From Colwellia polaris (GTDB lineage Bacteria; Pseudomonadota; Gammaproteobacteria; Enterobacterales; Alteromonadaceae): a DNA stretch of 64,000 bases. Below, in pieces: positions 28,717 to 39,002 of this stretch (positions are counted from its first letter, which is position 1; each line of letters starts with the position of its first letter). Under the pieces are notes generated by a model that did not search any database, was not told where the DNA came from, and saw nothing but the letters and a program-made list of their open reading frames with translations. The stretch is from NCBI RefSeq assembly GCF_002104515.1, contig NZ_NBOE01000011.1, positions 90,437 through 154,436 of the forward strand, written 5' to 3'. The position numbers were made by a program, and so were the translations under genes.

Positions 28717-28755
28717 ACTATATGATGGTTATCTACATAATGATGAGCCGAATGT

Positions 28756-29904
28756 ATGCATGAAATAAAAACAGTTACGGCAGTTAGTAAAGCAATAGAC
28801 CCTGCCATTGCAAGCCTTGAACTATATCAACAATTAAATAAAGCGAACATCAGCTTCGTGCTTTTCTATTGCTCCTCTACTTATGCGCTAGACACACTAG
28901 CACAAAGTATGGAAAGCGCCTTTACCGATGTTGATATTGTCGGATGTACTACCGCTGGCGAAGTCACAAACCAAGGTTACGAGCAGCATTCCATAGTTGC
29001 TATCGGATTTTCCAGCCAATACTTTGCTATTTGCGCTACATTAATAGAGTCGATGGAAAAATTCGACACCATCAATGCTCAGTCAACCATTAATGAGTTA
29101 GTTGAAAGCTGCCAGTCGAAAGAGTTAACAGAGATAAAAAATAACAGTTTCTTACTCACCTTACTCGATGGCCTTTCTTCAAGCGAAGAACAGTTTTTAG
29201 TTACCTTAAACTCTGCTGCTAGAGCTATTCCGCATTTTGGTGGTTCGGCGGGCGACGACATAAATTTAACTAAGACTCATGTTTATTATCACGGAAAATT
29301 TTATCGAAACGCTGCAATTGTTATTATGGTTAACACCATTTTGCCATTTGAAGTTTTTACCTGTCACCACATCAAGCGACCAATAGAAAAACTCGTGGTT
29401 ACCGATGCTGACGCAGCCAACAGAACGGTGTACGAATTAAACGCCGAGCCTGCAGCATTAGAGTATGCAAAATTACTCAATATTGACCTGAAAGATTTAA
29501 GCCCAGAAGTATTTTCGCTTAATCCATTAGCGGTTAAAGTCGGCGGTGACTACTATATTCGTTCTATTCAAAAAGTGAATGAAGCAGATTTAAGCTTAAC
29601 ATTTTACTGCGCAGTAGATGTTGGTATTGTGCTAACAGCCGTAGAAATGGGCGATATATTTTCCCCTGTAACAGACAAACTTGGTGAAATTTCACAACGC
29701 TATGGTGCCCCTGAATTAGTCCTCACCTGTGATTGCTTTTTAAGGCGGCTTGAAATTGAACAAAAAGGCTTAGAATCGCGAGTAAGACGTTTAAATGCCC
29801 AATACAACATTGTTGGTTTTAATACCTACGGCGAACATACGAATGGTATTCACTTAAACCAAACTTTTACCGGCGTTTTCATCGCTGGAGGCGACAATGA
29901 GTGA
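28756..29904 (+). CDS. FIST domain sensory protein
   Basis: This 382-residue soluble protein shows the FIST_N and FIST_C pattern: D-V-D-I-V-G-C-T-T-A-G-E, then D-G-L-S-S-S-E-E-Q, F-G-G-S-A-G-D-D, and the closing N-A-Q-Y-N-I-V-G-F-N-T-Y-G-E. FIST domains are predicted small-ligand sensors. The gene overlaps the following kinase gene by eight bases, so the two proteins are probably made together and FIST may act as the input for the kinase. A very similar pairing accompanies ErcS'-like kinases in pseudomonad ethanol-oxidation regulation, as far as I recall. Confidence 0.88.
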   Translation: MHEIKTVTAVSKAIDPAIASLELYQQLNKANISFVLFYCSSTYALDTLAQSMESAFTDVDIVGCTTAGEVTNQGYEQHSIVAIGFSSQYFAICATLIESMEKFDTINAQSTINELVESCQSKELTEIKNNSFLLTLLDGLSSSEEQFLVTLNSAARAIPHFGGSAGDDINLTKTHVYYHGKFYRNAAIVIMVNTILPFEVFTCHHIKRPIEKLVVTDADAANRTVYELNAEPAALEYAKLLNIDLKDLSPEVFSLNPLAVKVGGDYYIRSIQKVNEADLSLTFYCAVDVGIVLTAVEMGDIFSPVTDKLGEISQRYGAPELVLTCDCFLRRLEIEQKGLESRVRRLNAQYNIVGFNTYGEHTNGIHLNQTFTGVFIAGGDNE

Positions 29905-32461
29905 GCAAGCTTTAAAAGATGAGTTGGCTTTGCTAAAACATCAAAATGCTAAACTTATTAAAATTAACAATGCTTTAATGCAACGTGTTGAAGACAGTGG
30001 CGAAAATCAATATGCCCCCTACACCGCTTTTGAACATTCTGTGCACTTAGCTGAACAAGTAAGAGAAAAAACGCAAACACTGAATGAAACACTCGCAAAA
30101 TTAGAGTCGAGTAACCGAGCATTAAAACAAGCAAATGATACTGCCAACTTATTTAAACAACGCTTTATAGATGCGATTGAAAGCATTACAGAAGCCTTTG
30201 TTTTACTCGATAACGATGGCAGAATTATTCTTCAAAACAGTAACTTTGCCAGCTTTTGGAGTGATTCTGGCTTACCTATTGTTGAAGGTGCAAACCTTAA
30301 TGACTTAAAAGAGTTAGCTAAAACACGTGGCATTATTCGTCGAGCATCACCGGGGGATAGTTTTGCCAGCCCCGTATATCAGCTATCAGACGACCGTTGG
30401 TTCCAACTCAACGAACATCGCACCAGCGAAGGTGGTTGGGTAATGCTTTATACCGATATTACTGCCATTAAAAATGCAGAAAGCGCCCGATACGAGCGTG
30501 GCATGGCGCAAAAGTCTTTGTTACTGCAAAACTTAATTGATAACCTTTCACAAGGTGTGGTTTTGATTAGCAGCCAAAACAAAATTGAAGTATGGAATAT
30601 GCGGTTTGCACAAATTAGTCAATTATCGCCAAACCTTTTACGGGCAATGCCCAACACCAATAATGTGCAAAACTTAACCGAGCTTGATCTCGCACCAAAA
30701 TCTAGTACAGATAACTATTATTATACCCAAACGCTAATGAATGGAACGGTTTTAGAAATACGAGATCATCGTTTAAATAATGGCAAAATCATCAAAACCT
30801 ACAGCGATATTACCGAACGTCATCGCTATGCAGAATCGTTAAGAAAAAGTGAAAGTTGGCTGCGATTAATTACTGATAATGTGCCCGCGATGATCGCCTA
30901 CATAGGCGAAGATCTAAAATATCAGTTTACTAACCAAGTGTATGTTGACTGGTATGGTTTGCCGCAAGGCGGACTTAATGGTTTGGAGCTTGAACAAAGT
31001 CGTGTGCATACTAATTTCACTGAATTAAAATCTTATGTTGATCGCGCTTTAAAAGGTGAAAGTGTCAGCTTTGCCATGGAAGAGAAAAACAAAAAAGGTG
31101 AGCCTTGCTACCTTTTAAAATCTTATGTGCCTAATCGCGACAATAAAGGCCATGTTCTTGGGTTTTTCGTGCTTATTCGCGACATTACCGCACGTAGAAA
31201 AGATGCCCTTGCGCTGCAAAAAGCTCATGATCAACTTGAAATTAGAGTGCAAGAAAGAACGGTTCAACTGCAAGGGTTAAACGATAAGTTAATTGTTGAA
31301 GTAGCTGAGCGCAGCCAGGCACAAGCGAATTTACATAAAGCCAAAAGTGAAGCTGAGTTTGCCAACAGCACCAAAACAAAATTTTTAGCTGCTGTTAGCC
31401 ATGACCTATTACAACCCTTAAATGCGGCGCAGTTATTTACCAGTTCTTTAATGGAAAAAACGTTAGAAACTCATACCAAAAAGTTGCTCGGCTCTGTGTC
31501 TAATTCATTAGACGATTTAGAGAATTTAATTTGTACCTTGGTGGATATTTCAAAACTAGATGCTGGTGTGGTAAAAGCTGATAAAAGCTCATTTAAATTA
31601 TCAGAATTACTGAACAATCTAGCCAGTGAATACCAACAAACCAGTGAACAATTTAAAGTAAAGTTACACTATGTTAGTAGCGATCTTGTGGTTAATTCTG
31701 ACAGCGTATTATTAGCGCGTATTTTACGTAACTTTCTTTCTAATGCCTTTAGGTATGCAAATAATGGCAAAGTATTGCTTGGGTGTAGACGCCAAGGAGA
31801 TCATGTTTCAATCCAAGTATGGGACAACGGAATGGGTATTGCCCAAGACCAGCTTCAAGAGATATTTAAGGAGTTTAAACGTCTTAAATCGTCTCAATCA
31901 GCGTTTCGTAACGGCCTAGGCTTAGGGCTTGCCATTGTCGATAAAATTTCAACCGTATTAGAGCAACCTATTATGGTTAATTCTACCTTAGGTAAAGGCT
32001 CAGTTTTTTCGGTAAAAGTGCCCTTAGGTAAATTAAGTGACTTACCTCAAACCATAAACCCTCAAAATTACGTCCTTGATAATACGGCTTTAGCTAAGCG
32101 TAAAATATGGATTATTGATAATGATACGACCGTTTGTGCCGGTATGGCTGAGTTATTAGGCGGCTGGGATTTTATTGTAACCACCGCAACTAGCTTGAAA
32201 CATTTGCAAGAACAAGTGAATGTGGCAGATGACCATGCAGACATACTCATTGTGGATTACCATCTTGACGACGGCGTTAATGGTTTAGACGTTTCAACCG
32301 AGATAAACAGCTTACGCGATAATGAACTGCCGGTAATTATGATCACCGCTAATTACAGTAAAGAGTTAAAGAACGAGGTTAAAGCTAACGATATTCTATT
32401 ACTTAACAAGCCAGTAAAACCGATGAAATTAAAAACCTCAATGCTGTACTTGTTGAAATAA
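29897..32461 (+). CDS. Cytosolic PAS hybrid sensor histidine kinase, ErcS'-like
   Basis: The 854-residue protein has no membrane helix. An N-terminal coiled coil (about 1-95) leads to three PAS-type domains (about 95-200, 210-310 and 315-435), a second coiled coil (435-490), the HisKA domain with phospho-acceptor H502 in V-S-H-D-L-L-Q-P-L, and the HATPase domain (N-F-L-S-N-A-F-R-Y, W-D-N-G-M-G-I, G-L-G-L-G-L-A-I-V). A C-terminal receiver follows with D787 in I-V-D-Y-H-L-D-D-G. GGAGG precedes the ATG. Likely input is redox or metabolite state through FIST/PAS; likely output is the AgmR/ErbR-like regulator at 9896-10555. The partner assignment is inference. Confidence 0.9.
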   Translation: MSEQALKDELALLKHQNAKLIKINNALMQRVEDSGENQYAPYTAFEHSVHLAEQVREKTQTLNETLAKLESSNRALKQANDTANLFKQRFIDAIESITEAFVLLDNDGRIILQNSNFASFWSDSGLPIVEGANLNDLKELAKTRGIIRRASPGDSFASPVYQLSDDRWFQLNEHRTSEGGWVMLYTDITAIKNAESARYERGMAQKSLLLQNLIDNLSQGVVLISSQNKIEVWNMRFAQISQLSPNLLRAMPNTNNVQNLTELDLAPKSSTDNYYYTQTLMNGTVLEIRDHRLNNGKIIKTYSDITERHRYAESLRKSESWLRLITDNVPAMIAYIGEDLKYQFTNQVYVDWYGLPQGGLNGLELEQSRVHTNFTELKSYVDRALKGESVSFAMEEKNKKGEPCYLLKSYVPNRDNKGHVLGFFVLIRDITARRKDALALQKAHDQLEIRVQERTVQLQGLNDKLIVEVAERSQAQANLHKAKSEAEFANSTKTKFLAAVSHDLLQPLNAAQLFTSSLMEKTLETHTKKLLGSVSNSLDDLENLICTLVDISKLDAGVVKADKSSFKLSELLNNLASEYQQTSEQFKVKLHYVSSDLVVNSDSVLLARILRNFLSNAFRYANNGKVLLGCRRQGDHVSIQVWDNGMGIAQDQLQEIFKEFKRLKSSQSAFRNGLGLGLAIVDKISTVLEQPIMVNSTLGKGSVFSVKVPLGKLSDLPQTINPQNYVLDNTALAKRKIWIIDNDTTVCAGMAELLGGWDFIVTTATSLKHLQEQVNVADDHADILIVDYHLDDGVNGLDVSTEINSLRDNELPVIMITANYSKELKNEVKANDILLLNKPVKPMKLKTSMLYLLK

Positions 32462-32700
32462 TAGCTGACTAAAGCAAGTAACTTATCCGTTCTAACTAGC
32501 CTTTTTTAAGCAACTTGATATAAGTAGCCTGTTTGAAAATAGTTTGTGCCTCAACCGGATACATTGAAACAGCTAGCCTGCTTAAACCTTAACGTTAAAT
32601 ATTGACTTTTAAGTTGTGCTACTCGAGAAATTATCCTACTTTACCCCTAGGTCAAGCGTTCATCTTTTGTCAAAAATCAACATTCATAAGTGAGATTAAA

Positions 32701-33591
32701 ATGTCAAAAAAACTAAACAATGATATCCCTCAAGAAGCATTTGACTGGTACGACTCTTATGCACATGGCGGCATGGATCGTAGAACATTTATGGCAAAGC
32801 TTGGTACTTTAGTGGCTGTGGGGTACTCAATGACCGTACTCACATCGGCACTTTTACCTAATTACGCCTTAGCTGAACAAGTTTCTTTTAATGATGCTGA
32901 CATAAAAGCAACGTATGAATCTTTTGACTCGCCGAACGGTTACGGCACCGGAGCAGGCTATTTAGTTACACCAACCAATAAAACAGGCACCCTGCCCGTT
33001 GTACTTGTTATTCATGAAAACAGAGGTTTAAACCCTTATGTTAAAGATGTAGCTCGCCGTTTGGCTAAAGCTGGCTACCTTGCCTTTGCGCCCGATGCTT
33101 TATTTCCTTTAGGCGGCTACCCTGGTAATGACGATGAAGGTAGAGCAATGCAAAAAACAATGGATCGCGCTAAGATTCAACATGACTTTGTGGCGGCGGC
33201 AAACTTTATTAAGCAACACCCAAGAAGTAACGGCAAGCTAGGTGCTGTAGGCTTTTGTTTTGGCGGTTATATGGTTAATTATTTAGCAGCTATTGACTCT
33301 GATCTTATTATCGCCGGCGTCCCCTTTTACGGCACACCTGCATCGAAAGAGTTAAGAAAAAATATTAAAGCATCGTTACTTGTTCAACTAGGTGAGCTTG
33401 ATGAACGAGTGAATAAATCTTGGCCTGAATATGAAAGCGACTTAAAACAGGCGGGTGTCCCTTATAAAATGCACATGTATAAAAATGCTAATCATGGTTT
33501 TCATAACGATTCTACAGGGCGATATGATAAAGAAAATGCAGACCTTGCATGGGAGCGTACATTAGCGTTTTTTGCAGAAAAACTAGTGTAA
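32701..33591 (+). CDS. Tat-exported dienelactone hydrolase family protein
   Basis: This 296-residue protein starts at ATG 32701; an upstream in-frame start at 32602 would add an unlikely 33 residues. The N-terminus carries a twin-arginine signal, M-D-R-R-T-F-M-A-K-L-G, followed by a hydrophobic stretch and an A-L-A-E-Q cleavage site. The alpha/beta-hydrolase domain has the nucleophile Cys in V-G-F-C-F-G-G-Y, Asp in G-E-L-D-E-R-V and His in N-A-N-H-G-F-H, the dienelactone-hydrolase triad. It would act in the periplasm. The substrate is unknown. It lies between the kinase and the pqq operon. Confidence 0.88.
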   Translation: MSKKLNNDIPQEAFDWYDSYAHGGMDRRTFMAKLGTLVAVGYSMTVLTSALLPNYALAEQVSFNDADIKATYESFDSPNGYGTGAGYLVTPTNKTGTLPVVLVIHENRGLNPYVKDVARRLAKAGYLAFAPDALFPLGGYPGNDDEGRAMQKTMDRAKIQHDFVAAANFIKQHPRSNGKLGAVGFCFGGYMVNYLAAIDSDLIIAGVPFYGTPASKELRKNIKASLLVQLGELDERVNKSWPEYESDLKQAGVPYKMHMYKNANHGFHNDSTGRYDKENADLAWERTLAFFAEKLV

Positions 33592-33688
33592 AAATATGCT
33601 TTCACATCGAGTTGATCAACATTGGTCAACTCTTTAACCTCTACTATCTACTATCTACTATCTAAAAAGCTTCGCTTAAATTGAGCTC
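33592..33688. other. Convergent gap with hairpin and 7-bp tandem repeat
   Basis: A 7-bp hairpin GAGTTGA/TCAACTC (33609-33632) may terminate the hydrolase transcript. Just after it the unit CTACTAT repeats three times (33640-33660). Both lie between two convergent genes. Confidence 0.5.
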
Positions 33689-35356
33689 CTAATCCTTAGC
33701 TATTCTTTGTAAATAGCCAACAATATTTTCAGGGCTTAAATCAGCAACATTACGGTTTGTTACTTGATGAACCCTGCCGTACTTTATTTTAGCCAGTGCT
33801 AGGCTCTGGCTAATAAAAGCCATATCTTCACTTAAGGTCAACAAGCATGGTGAAATTGTATTTATTTGCTCGACTGGGGCTACGTCAAAAGCGCTATAAA
33901 TAGCAAGATAAGCTGAGTCTTCAATGGTTAATGCTTGTATGGCATAACAAAAGCCTTCACACCTTCGTGCTATAAATGCGGGATAAGCACTCAATATATA
34001 ACTGGTGATATTGGCAATAGCTTGTTCTTTTTTGCTAATTTTTATCAACCATAAGGCGTTATGCTGATCGTAAACACTTACCGCTTTAGTGTGATTCTTT
34101 TGGTGTTCGTTCTGACTTAACTCTTTGCTAGTTAAGTTTTTATTAGCTGAGTGATTTAATACAAACTGTTGTTTTGCTTTTAGGCAAAGCGAAGTGAATA
34201 GTTTAGGTAATGGCTGACTTGCTGACTCGGCTTTACTTCTTTTAACTGGGCTAGTAACAGCACTACTGCCAACACTAATCTCAGCACTAGTATCAAATGT
34301 TTGCTCAGCATTAACCGCATCACTAATTTTATCAGCCAAAGATACAAGTGGTGCAATTACCCCTGCTTTAGCTGTTTGAGCTGCTTTTTCTATTTGAATT
34401 ATTTTAGACTTGGGCTTTAGTTTGAGATTGAGTTTGGATTCGGCTTTCACCTGCCCTTTAATATCAACGGTCAACGTTTCATTTTCAACACTTTTATATT
34501 GTTCAAAACGTAAGTCATTTGGCGTGTTCAACGTTAAATAATAAGCATTTATAAGCGTGTTAATTGCTGGGGAATATTTTGCTTGGTAACGCTCAGTTTC
34601 GTTATTATCACCACGATTTTTACTGGTTTTTTTTATCTCGGCGTTAGCTTTATTTTTTAACGAATGGTTTTGGTTATTTTGTGCTTGGCTAGCTTGTGCT
34701 TGGCTAGCTTGCACAGATAAGCGCGAAATTAGCGTTGATATGTTTTCAATATCGGCATTAGCGGTAACTAACGTAATATTGCTGGCTTGATAAAAACCTT
34801 GATGAAAAGCCCTAATTTCTTTAAGTGTTAAGTCGCCAATAGTACTGCTGACACCACCATAATTAAACTCACCTTCTATCTCGCTTGTTTCGCTTATTTC
34901 TTTTTTTTCTTTTATTTCGTTGTTGCTCTTGGTGTGCTCTATACCAATAAGTTCACGATAAATAACGCCTTTATCTTTGCCATCATAAACTTCACCGTTT
35001 AAGTACTCTTCATTGAACACCGGTGAAAATAAGCCATTTAATAAATACTCTACAACTAAGTTAAAGGTACTTTTACATTGGCTTTGGCAATGGAAATAAG
35101 TGGTATCAGCAAACGTAGAAGCATTAATTTTTGCATCAGTAAGCGCAGTGAGTTGAAATAAAGTTTCAGGATTTTCAAAAGCTAAACTGCGACGAAAAAT
35201 ACCATGTTCAACACCATGTGCTACGCCGCTATTATCAAATATTGGCGTGTTAACCACAAATAAGGCGCTATAGCCCTCATTATTAATGATATTGACCTGC
35301 TTTAAACCATTTTCATGGCGATACAATTTATCAATCAAGGCTGCATCTACGCTCAT
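33689..35356 (-). CDS. Half-length M16 metallopeptidase at the end of the pqq operon, PqqF-like
   Basis: This 555-residue protein has the inverted zinc motif H-x-x-E-H (H47-G-V-E-H51) and a third ligand candidate E135 in V-I-Y-R-E-L, so the catalytic half of an M16 peptidase is intact. A long Ala/Lys/Gln-rich insert (about 210-395) separates it from a short C-terminal part; PqqF and presequence-protease relatives are usually longer with a second M16 half, which is missing here. The ATG overlaps the pqqE stop as ATGA. It could process PqqA during PQQ synthesis. The operon position supports this; the odd insert leaves doubt. Confidence 0.75.
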   Translation of the reverse strand: MSVDAALIDKLYRHENGLKQVNIINNEGYSALFVVNTPIFDNSGVAHGVEHGIFRRSLAFENPETLFQLTALTDAKINASTFADTTYFHCQSQCKSTFNLVVEYLLNGLFSPVFNEEYLNGEVYDGKDKGVIYRELIGIEHTKSNNEIKEKKEISETSEIEGEFNYGGVSSTIGDLTLKEIRAFHQGFYQASNITLVTANADIENISTLISRLSVQASQAQASQAQNNQNHSLKNKANAEIKKTSKNRGDNNETERYQAKYSPAINTLINAYYLTLNTPNDLRFEQYKSVENETLTVDIKGQVKAESKLNLKLKPKSKIIQIEKAAQTAKAGVIAPLVSLADKISDAVNAEQTFDTSAEISVGSSAVTSPVKRSKAESASQPLPKLFTSLCLKAKQQFVLNHSANKNLTSKELSQNEHQKNHTKAVSVYDQHNALWLIKISKKEQAIANITSYILSAYPAFIARRCEGFCYAIQALTIEDSAYLAIYSAFDVAPVEQINTISPCLLTLSEDMAFISQSLALAKIKYGRVHQVTNRNVADLSPENIVGYLQRIAKD

Positions 35357-36573
35357 ACTTTTACGGTAACAATATTTAACTCAGCATTTTTAGCATGTTT
35401 CATCGCCGTACTTTGGTTAATGCGATCAACAATAGCTTTAGAAGGTTTTATTGCGCTCTCGATAGCTTGTTGAATAAGATGATGATCTTCAGACTTACTA
35501 CAAACAGGATCAGTTTTGTGCATGTCGCCTGTCATCATAAAGGCCTGACAACGACAACCGCCAAAGTCTTTCTCTTTTTCATCACAACCCTTACAAGGTT
35601 GTGGCATCCAATCGTCACCACGAAAGTATTCAAATGAAAAGTCTTGCTGCCAAATGTCGGCAATCGACTTTTCTTTAACATTTGGAAAAGTCAGCGGTAA
35701 CATTTTTGCGCTATGACAAGGCAAGGCTGAGCCATCAGGCGTAACGGTTAAAAATGTGGTGCCCCAGCCATTCATACAAGCCTTAGGGCGTGTTTCATAA
35801 TAGTCAGGGGTTACAAAAATAAAATGTGGCCCTTTGCCTTGCTGTTGTTCTCTAAACTCATTAACTATTCGCTCAGCTTCAACCAATTCTGCTTGAGTGG
35901 GCAGCAAATGATCACGGTTTTGATACGCCCAACCGTAATATTGCGCAGTGGCTAACTCAACATAATCAGCCTCTAACTCACAACTTAAACGCATAACTTC
36001 AGCAATTTGACTGATATTTTGTTTAGAAATAACAAAGTTAAGCACCATAGGGTAACCTTGTGCTTTAACCGATTTAGCCATTTTAAATTTTTGTTTGTAA
36101 GCGTTGCCTTTTCCGGCAATAGCATCGTTTACTTCGGGATCAGCTCCCTGAAAACTTATTTGAATATGATCTAACCCAGCTACTTTTAACTTAGCAATGC
36201 GTTTTTCAGTTAAGCCAATGCCCGAGGTAATTAAGTTAGTATAAAAACCTAAATCTCTTGAATGCTTTACCAGTACTTCTAAATCTTTCCGTAATAGCGG
36301 TTCGCCACCTGAAAAGCCCAGTTGCACCGCGCCCATATCTCGGGCCTCGGTAAATACTTGGCACCATTGCTCGGTGGTTAGCTCATCTTTGGTTTCAGTT
36401 AACTGTGTTGGGTTCGAGCAATAAGGACAGTGTAATGGGCAGTCGTAAGTTAACTCGGCAAGCAACCATAATGGTGGACCGACGACCGTTGAAACGCTTT
36501 CAGTTAGCATTTCGTTTGAACTTACGTCAGGGGTTTCCCCTACTGAATTAGATGTAGCGGTTTGATCATTCAT
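35353..36573 (-). CDS. pqqE: PqqA peptide cyclase, radical SAM enzyme PqqE
   Basis: PqqE joins Glu and Tyr side chains of PqqA by a carbon-carbon bond, the first PQQ step. The radical SAM motif C-P-L-H-C-P-Y-C gives C45, C49 and C52. G-F-S-G-G-E-P-L lies after it, and a C-terminal SPASM-type Cys set ([26 protein letters not shown]) binds further clusters. I chose ATG 36573, overlapping pqqD by eight bases; an in-frame TTG at 36594 would add seven residues. The first 30 residues form an extra polar extension compared with short homologues. Confidence 0.95.
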   Translation of the reverse strand: MNDQTATSNSVGETPDVSSNEMLTESVSTVVGPPLWLLAELTYDCPLHCPYCSNPTQLTETKDELTTEQWCQVFTEARDMGAVQLGFSGGEPLLRKDLEVLVKHSRDLGFYTNLITSGIGLTEKRIAKLKVAGLDHIQISFQGADPEVNDAIAGKGNAYKQKFKMAKSVKAQGYPMVLNFVISKQNISQIAEVMRLSCELEADYVELATAQYYGWAYQNRDHLLPTQAELVEAERIVNEFREQQQGKGPHFIFVTPDYYETRPKACMNGWGTTFLTVTPDGSALPCHSAKMLPLTFPNVKEKSIADIWQQDFSFEYFRGDDWMPQPCKGCDEKEKDFGGCRCQAFMMTGDMHKTDPVCSKSEDHHLIQQAIESAIKPSKAIVDRINQSTAMKHAKNAELNIVTVKV

Positions 36574-36850
36574 AATATAGCCACTTTTTTTCAATTGCAG
36601 TGCTGATAAAATCGTTCACATCTGCAGATAAATCACCGGCGTCAGGGAATTTTTCATTCAGAGTATCAGTAATTTCTTGCAGGTTTTTTTTGCCATCAAC
36701 AAGTTGCATAATTTCGCCAGCACCACCGTTAAGTTTTACCATGCCCTCAGGAAACAACAACACAAAACAGTTTTGTGCTTTTTCCCACTGAAAACGAAAC
36801 ATGGCATTTAGTACCGGTACTTTATTAGATGCTACTGCTGCTGTACTCAC
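36566..36850 (-). CDS. pqqD: PQQ biosynthesis chaperone PqqD
   Basis: PqqD is a 94-residue peptide-binding protein that presents PqqA to PqqE. It shows the usual [27 protein letters not shown] and [10 protein letters not shown] pattern. It starts with GTG, overlapping the pqqC stop as GTGA, and overlaps pqqE at its end. Confidence 0.94.
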   Translation of the reverse strand: MSTAAVASNKVPVLNAMFRFQWEKAQNCFVLLFPEGMVKLNGGAGEIMQLVDGKKNLQEITDTLNEKFPDAGDLSADVNDFISTAIEKKWLYYE

Positions 36851-37614
36851 TTAAATATCCCCTTGTGGCAAATAGGATTGGCAATGGCTTCATCACCTAA
36901 TATAGCTTGATAAGGCGCCTTGCCTTGTTGATATGCTAATGAAATAGAATCTAACATGCTCCACAGAATATCTAGCTTAAATTGTAAAATATTCAAGGCA
37001 TCTTCTTGCTGGGTGCGGCTAATAAAATGGTCTAAGGTTATTTGTAAACCATGATTAACATCGCGGCGCGCCTGCGATAAACGCATTTGAAAATAACTTA
37101 AGCCTTCAGGCTTTATCCACGGGTAATTTGTTGGCCATGAATCAAGACGACTTTGGTGTATTTCAGGGGCAAACATTTCAGTTAACGATGAACAAGCCGC
37201 TTCTTGCCAGTTTGCTCTACGGGCAAAGTTAACATAAGCGTCAACCGCAAAACGCACGCCTGGCAGCACAAATTTTTCATCGAGTAAATCTTGTCGATTT
37301 AACCCTACTGCCTCACCTAAACGCAACCAAGCTTCAATGCCACCTAACGTGTCATCACCCACGCTGCCGTCATGATCAAGAATGCGCTGAATCCATAAAC
37401 GCCTAGTTTCTATATCACGACAATTGGCCATAATAGCGGCGTCTTTTATCGATATATTCGCTTGATAATAAAAGCGATTAGCAACCCAGCCTCGTATTTC
37501 TTCTTTACTACATTCGCCGTTATGCATAGCAATATGAAACGGATGATGAATATGATAAAGCTGACCTTTATCTTTTAGCTTTTTTTCAAACTGTTCTTTG
37601 GTCCAAGCCTGCAT
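36847..37614 (-). CDS. pqqC: Pyrroloquinoline-quinone synthase PqqC
   Basis: PqqC performs the last step of PQQ synthesis, an oxygen-dependent ring closure and eight-electron oxidation without a metal. The 255-residue protein has the all-helical family signatures Y-H-I-H-H-P-F-H near residues 20-27, R-F-Y-Y-Q near 47-51, L-D-H-D-G and R-D-V-N-H-G. The length is normal. It lies between pqqB and pqqD in the usual order. Confidence 0.96.
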   Translation of the reverse strand: MQAWTKEQFEKKLKDKGQLYHIHHPFHIAMHNGECSKEEIRGWVANRFYYQANISIKDAAIMANCRDIETRRLWIQRILDHDGSVGDDTLGGIEAWLRLGEAVGLNRQDLLDEKFVLPGVRFAVDAYVNFARRANWQEAACSSLTEMFAPEIHQSRLDSWPTNYPWIKPEGLSYFQMRLSQARRDVNHGLQITLDHFISRTQQEDALNILQFKLDILWSMLDSISLAYQQGKAPYQAILGDEAIANPICHKGIFK

Positions 37615-37638
37615 AAAAATGGATCCTATAAAATGAGA

Positions 37639-38556
37639 TTAAATCGTTATTTCCATGCCGTCGGTGGCAATTTCAACACCCTTGTCTAAAACATACTGAT
37701 GCTGAGGAGACTCTTCATTTAAAATGGGGTTTGTGTTGTTTATATGAATAAGAATTTTTCGCTCAATTGGGAATTTATTTAATAACGCAACCGTGCCAAA
37801 CTCACCATTAACCGGCATGTGGCCCATTTCTGAACCTAACTTTTTACCAACGCCTTGCGCGATCATTTCATCGTCTAGCCACAATGTGCCGTCGATAAGT
37901 ACACAACTTGCTGCTGATAAAATTTGCTCAACTTGAGCATTACTTTCAACAATACCGGGGAGATAAAATAAATATTTACCGCTGGTTTTATCAATAATTT
38001 TTAAGCCAATGTTATTACCATCAACCACTTTATCGCGATAGCGAGAATATGGCGGCGCATTCGACTCTATAATAACCGGCTCAAAAGCGATATCAGCAAC
38101 ACCTTTGACGCTAAATGGTGCGCGTTTTTCAGTATCAATAAGATTAAAATTCAAGCCGCCGTGCCAGTGTTCTAACATGTTAAACAAGGGAAATACGGTT
38201 GATAGATCTTCATAAACTACATCACTGCAATAAACGTCAAGCGGCAAACCTTCTCGCAACGTTAATAGGCCAGTGGTGTGATCTATTTGGCTATCAGTTA
38301 ATATAGCCGCTCTAATATTTGTACCTCGGCTACCTTGCTCTGGCCAAAGTTGGGGCGATTGATTAATTTGTTGACGAATATCTGGAGAGGCATTGATTAA
38401 CACCCAGTCTTTGCCATTAGGGCTAACAGCGATTGACGATTGTGTGCGCGCAGTGGCTTTAATTGTTCCGTCGCGTAAACCTTTACAGTTAGCGCAATGA
38501 CAATTCCATTGTGGAAATCCGCCACCTGCAGCTGAGCCTAGCACTAAAATTTTCAT
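37639..38556 (-). CDS. pqqB: PQQ biosynthesis protein PqqB
   Basis: This 305-residue metallo-beta-lactamase-fold protein has the N-terminal V-L-G-S-A-A-G-G-G-F-P-Q-W-N-C-x-C-x-x-C (zinc site) and D-S-Q-I-D-H-T-T-G-L. PqqB is thought to hydroxylate the cross-linked Tyr during PQQ synthesis. It follows pqqA by 111 bases and precedes pqqC. Confidence 0.95.
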   Translation of the reverse strand: MKILVLGSAAGGGFPQWNCHCANCKGLRDGTIKATARTQSSIAVSPNGKDWVLINASPDIRQQINQSPQLWPEQGSRGTNIRAAILTDSQIDHTTGLLTLREGLPLDVYCSDVVYEDLSTVFPLFNMLEHWHGGLNFNLIDTEKRAPFSVKGVADIAFEPVIIESNAPPYSRYRDKVVDGNNIGLKIIDKTSGKYLFYLPGIVESNAQVEQILSAASCVLIDGTLWLDDEMIAQGVGKKLGSEMGHMPVNGEFGTVALLNKFPIERKILIHINNTNPILNEESPQHQYVLDKGVEIATDGMEITI

Positions 38557-38667
38557 ATGTGCCTCGAGTTAAAACAAGTGGGAAAGGAGAAATTAAACAG
38601 TGAAAATTAATTACCTCAGTTTTTTAAAAATTAACGCTAACTGAAGTAATTATTAATGGTGTAATTA

Positions 38668-38739
38668 TTAGCGATTGTTGATGTAAAGAGTAACCTCAAA
38701 TCCTAAACGCATTTCTTCAAAATTAGGCTTAATCCACAT
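38668..38739 (-). CDS. pqqA: PQQ precursor peptide PqqA (23 residues)
   Basis: The peptide begins M-W-I-K-P-N-F-E-E-M-R-L-G-F-E and contains the invariant Glu15 and Tyr19 with three residues between (E-V-T-L-Y). These two side chains become the PQQ ring system. GAGGAA (38746-38751) lies six bases before the ATG. It stands 111 bases before pqqB, as in other pqq operons, and is short enough to be missed by ORF finders. Confidence 0.95.
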   Translation of the reverse strand: MWIKPNFEEMRLGFEVTLYINNR

Positions 38740-39002
38740 AATTTATTCCTCTTTGGTTAGTAAAACGTAACGTAATATTGCTTACCTAGTTACTGTATTT
38801 AATTTCTATTTAATAAAAAATCATACTTTAGATGGAAAAGTATAGGTGCATGTAAGGAAAAGGATATTGCACCGATATAAAAGCAGTTAAAAGATACTAA
38901 TGTTTTGGTTAAGTCGCCTACCTCAAACGTTTAATAATACTAAAAATTGTTACTATTAGAGTATCCGTTAACGCTTATCCCTTTAACCCTTAACCTTATC
39001 CA

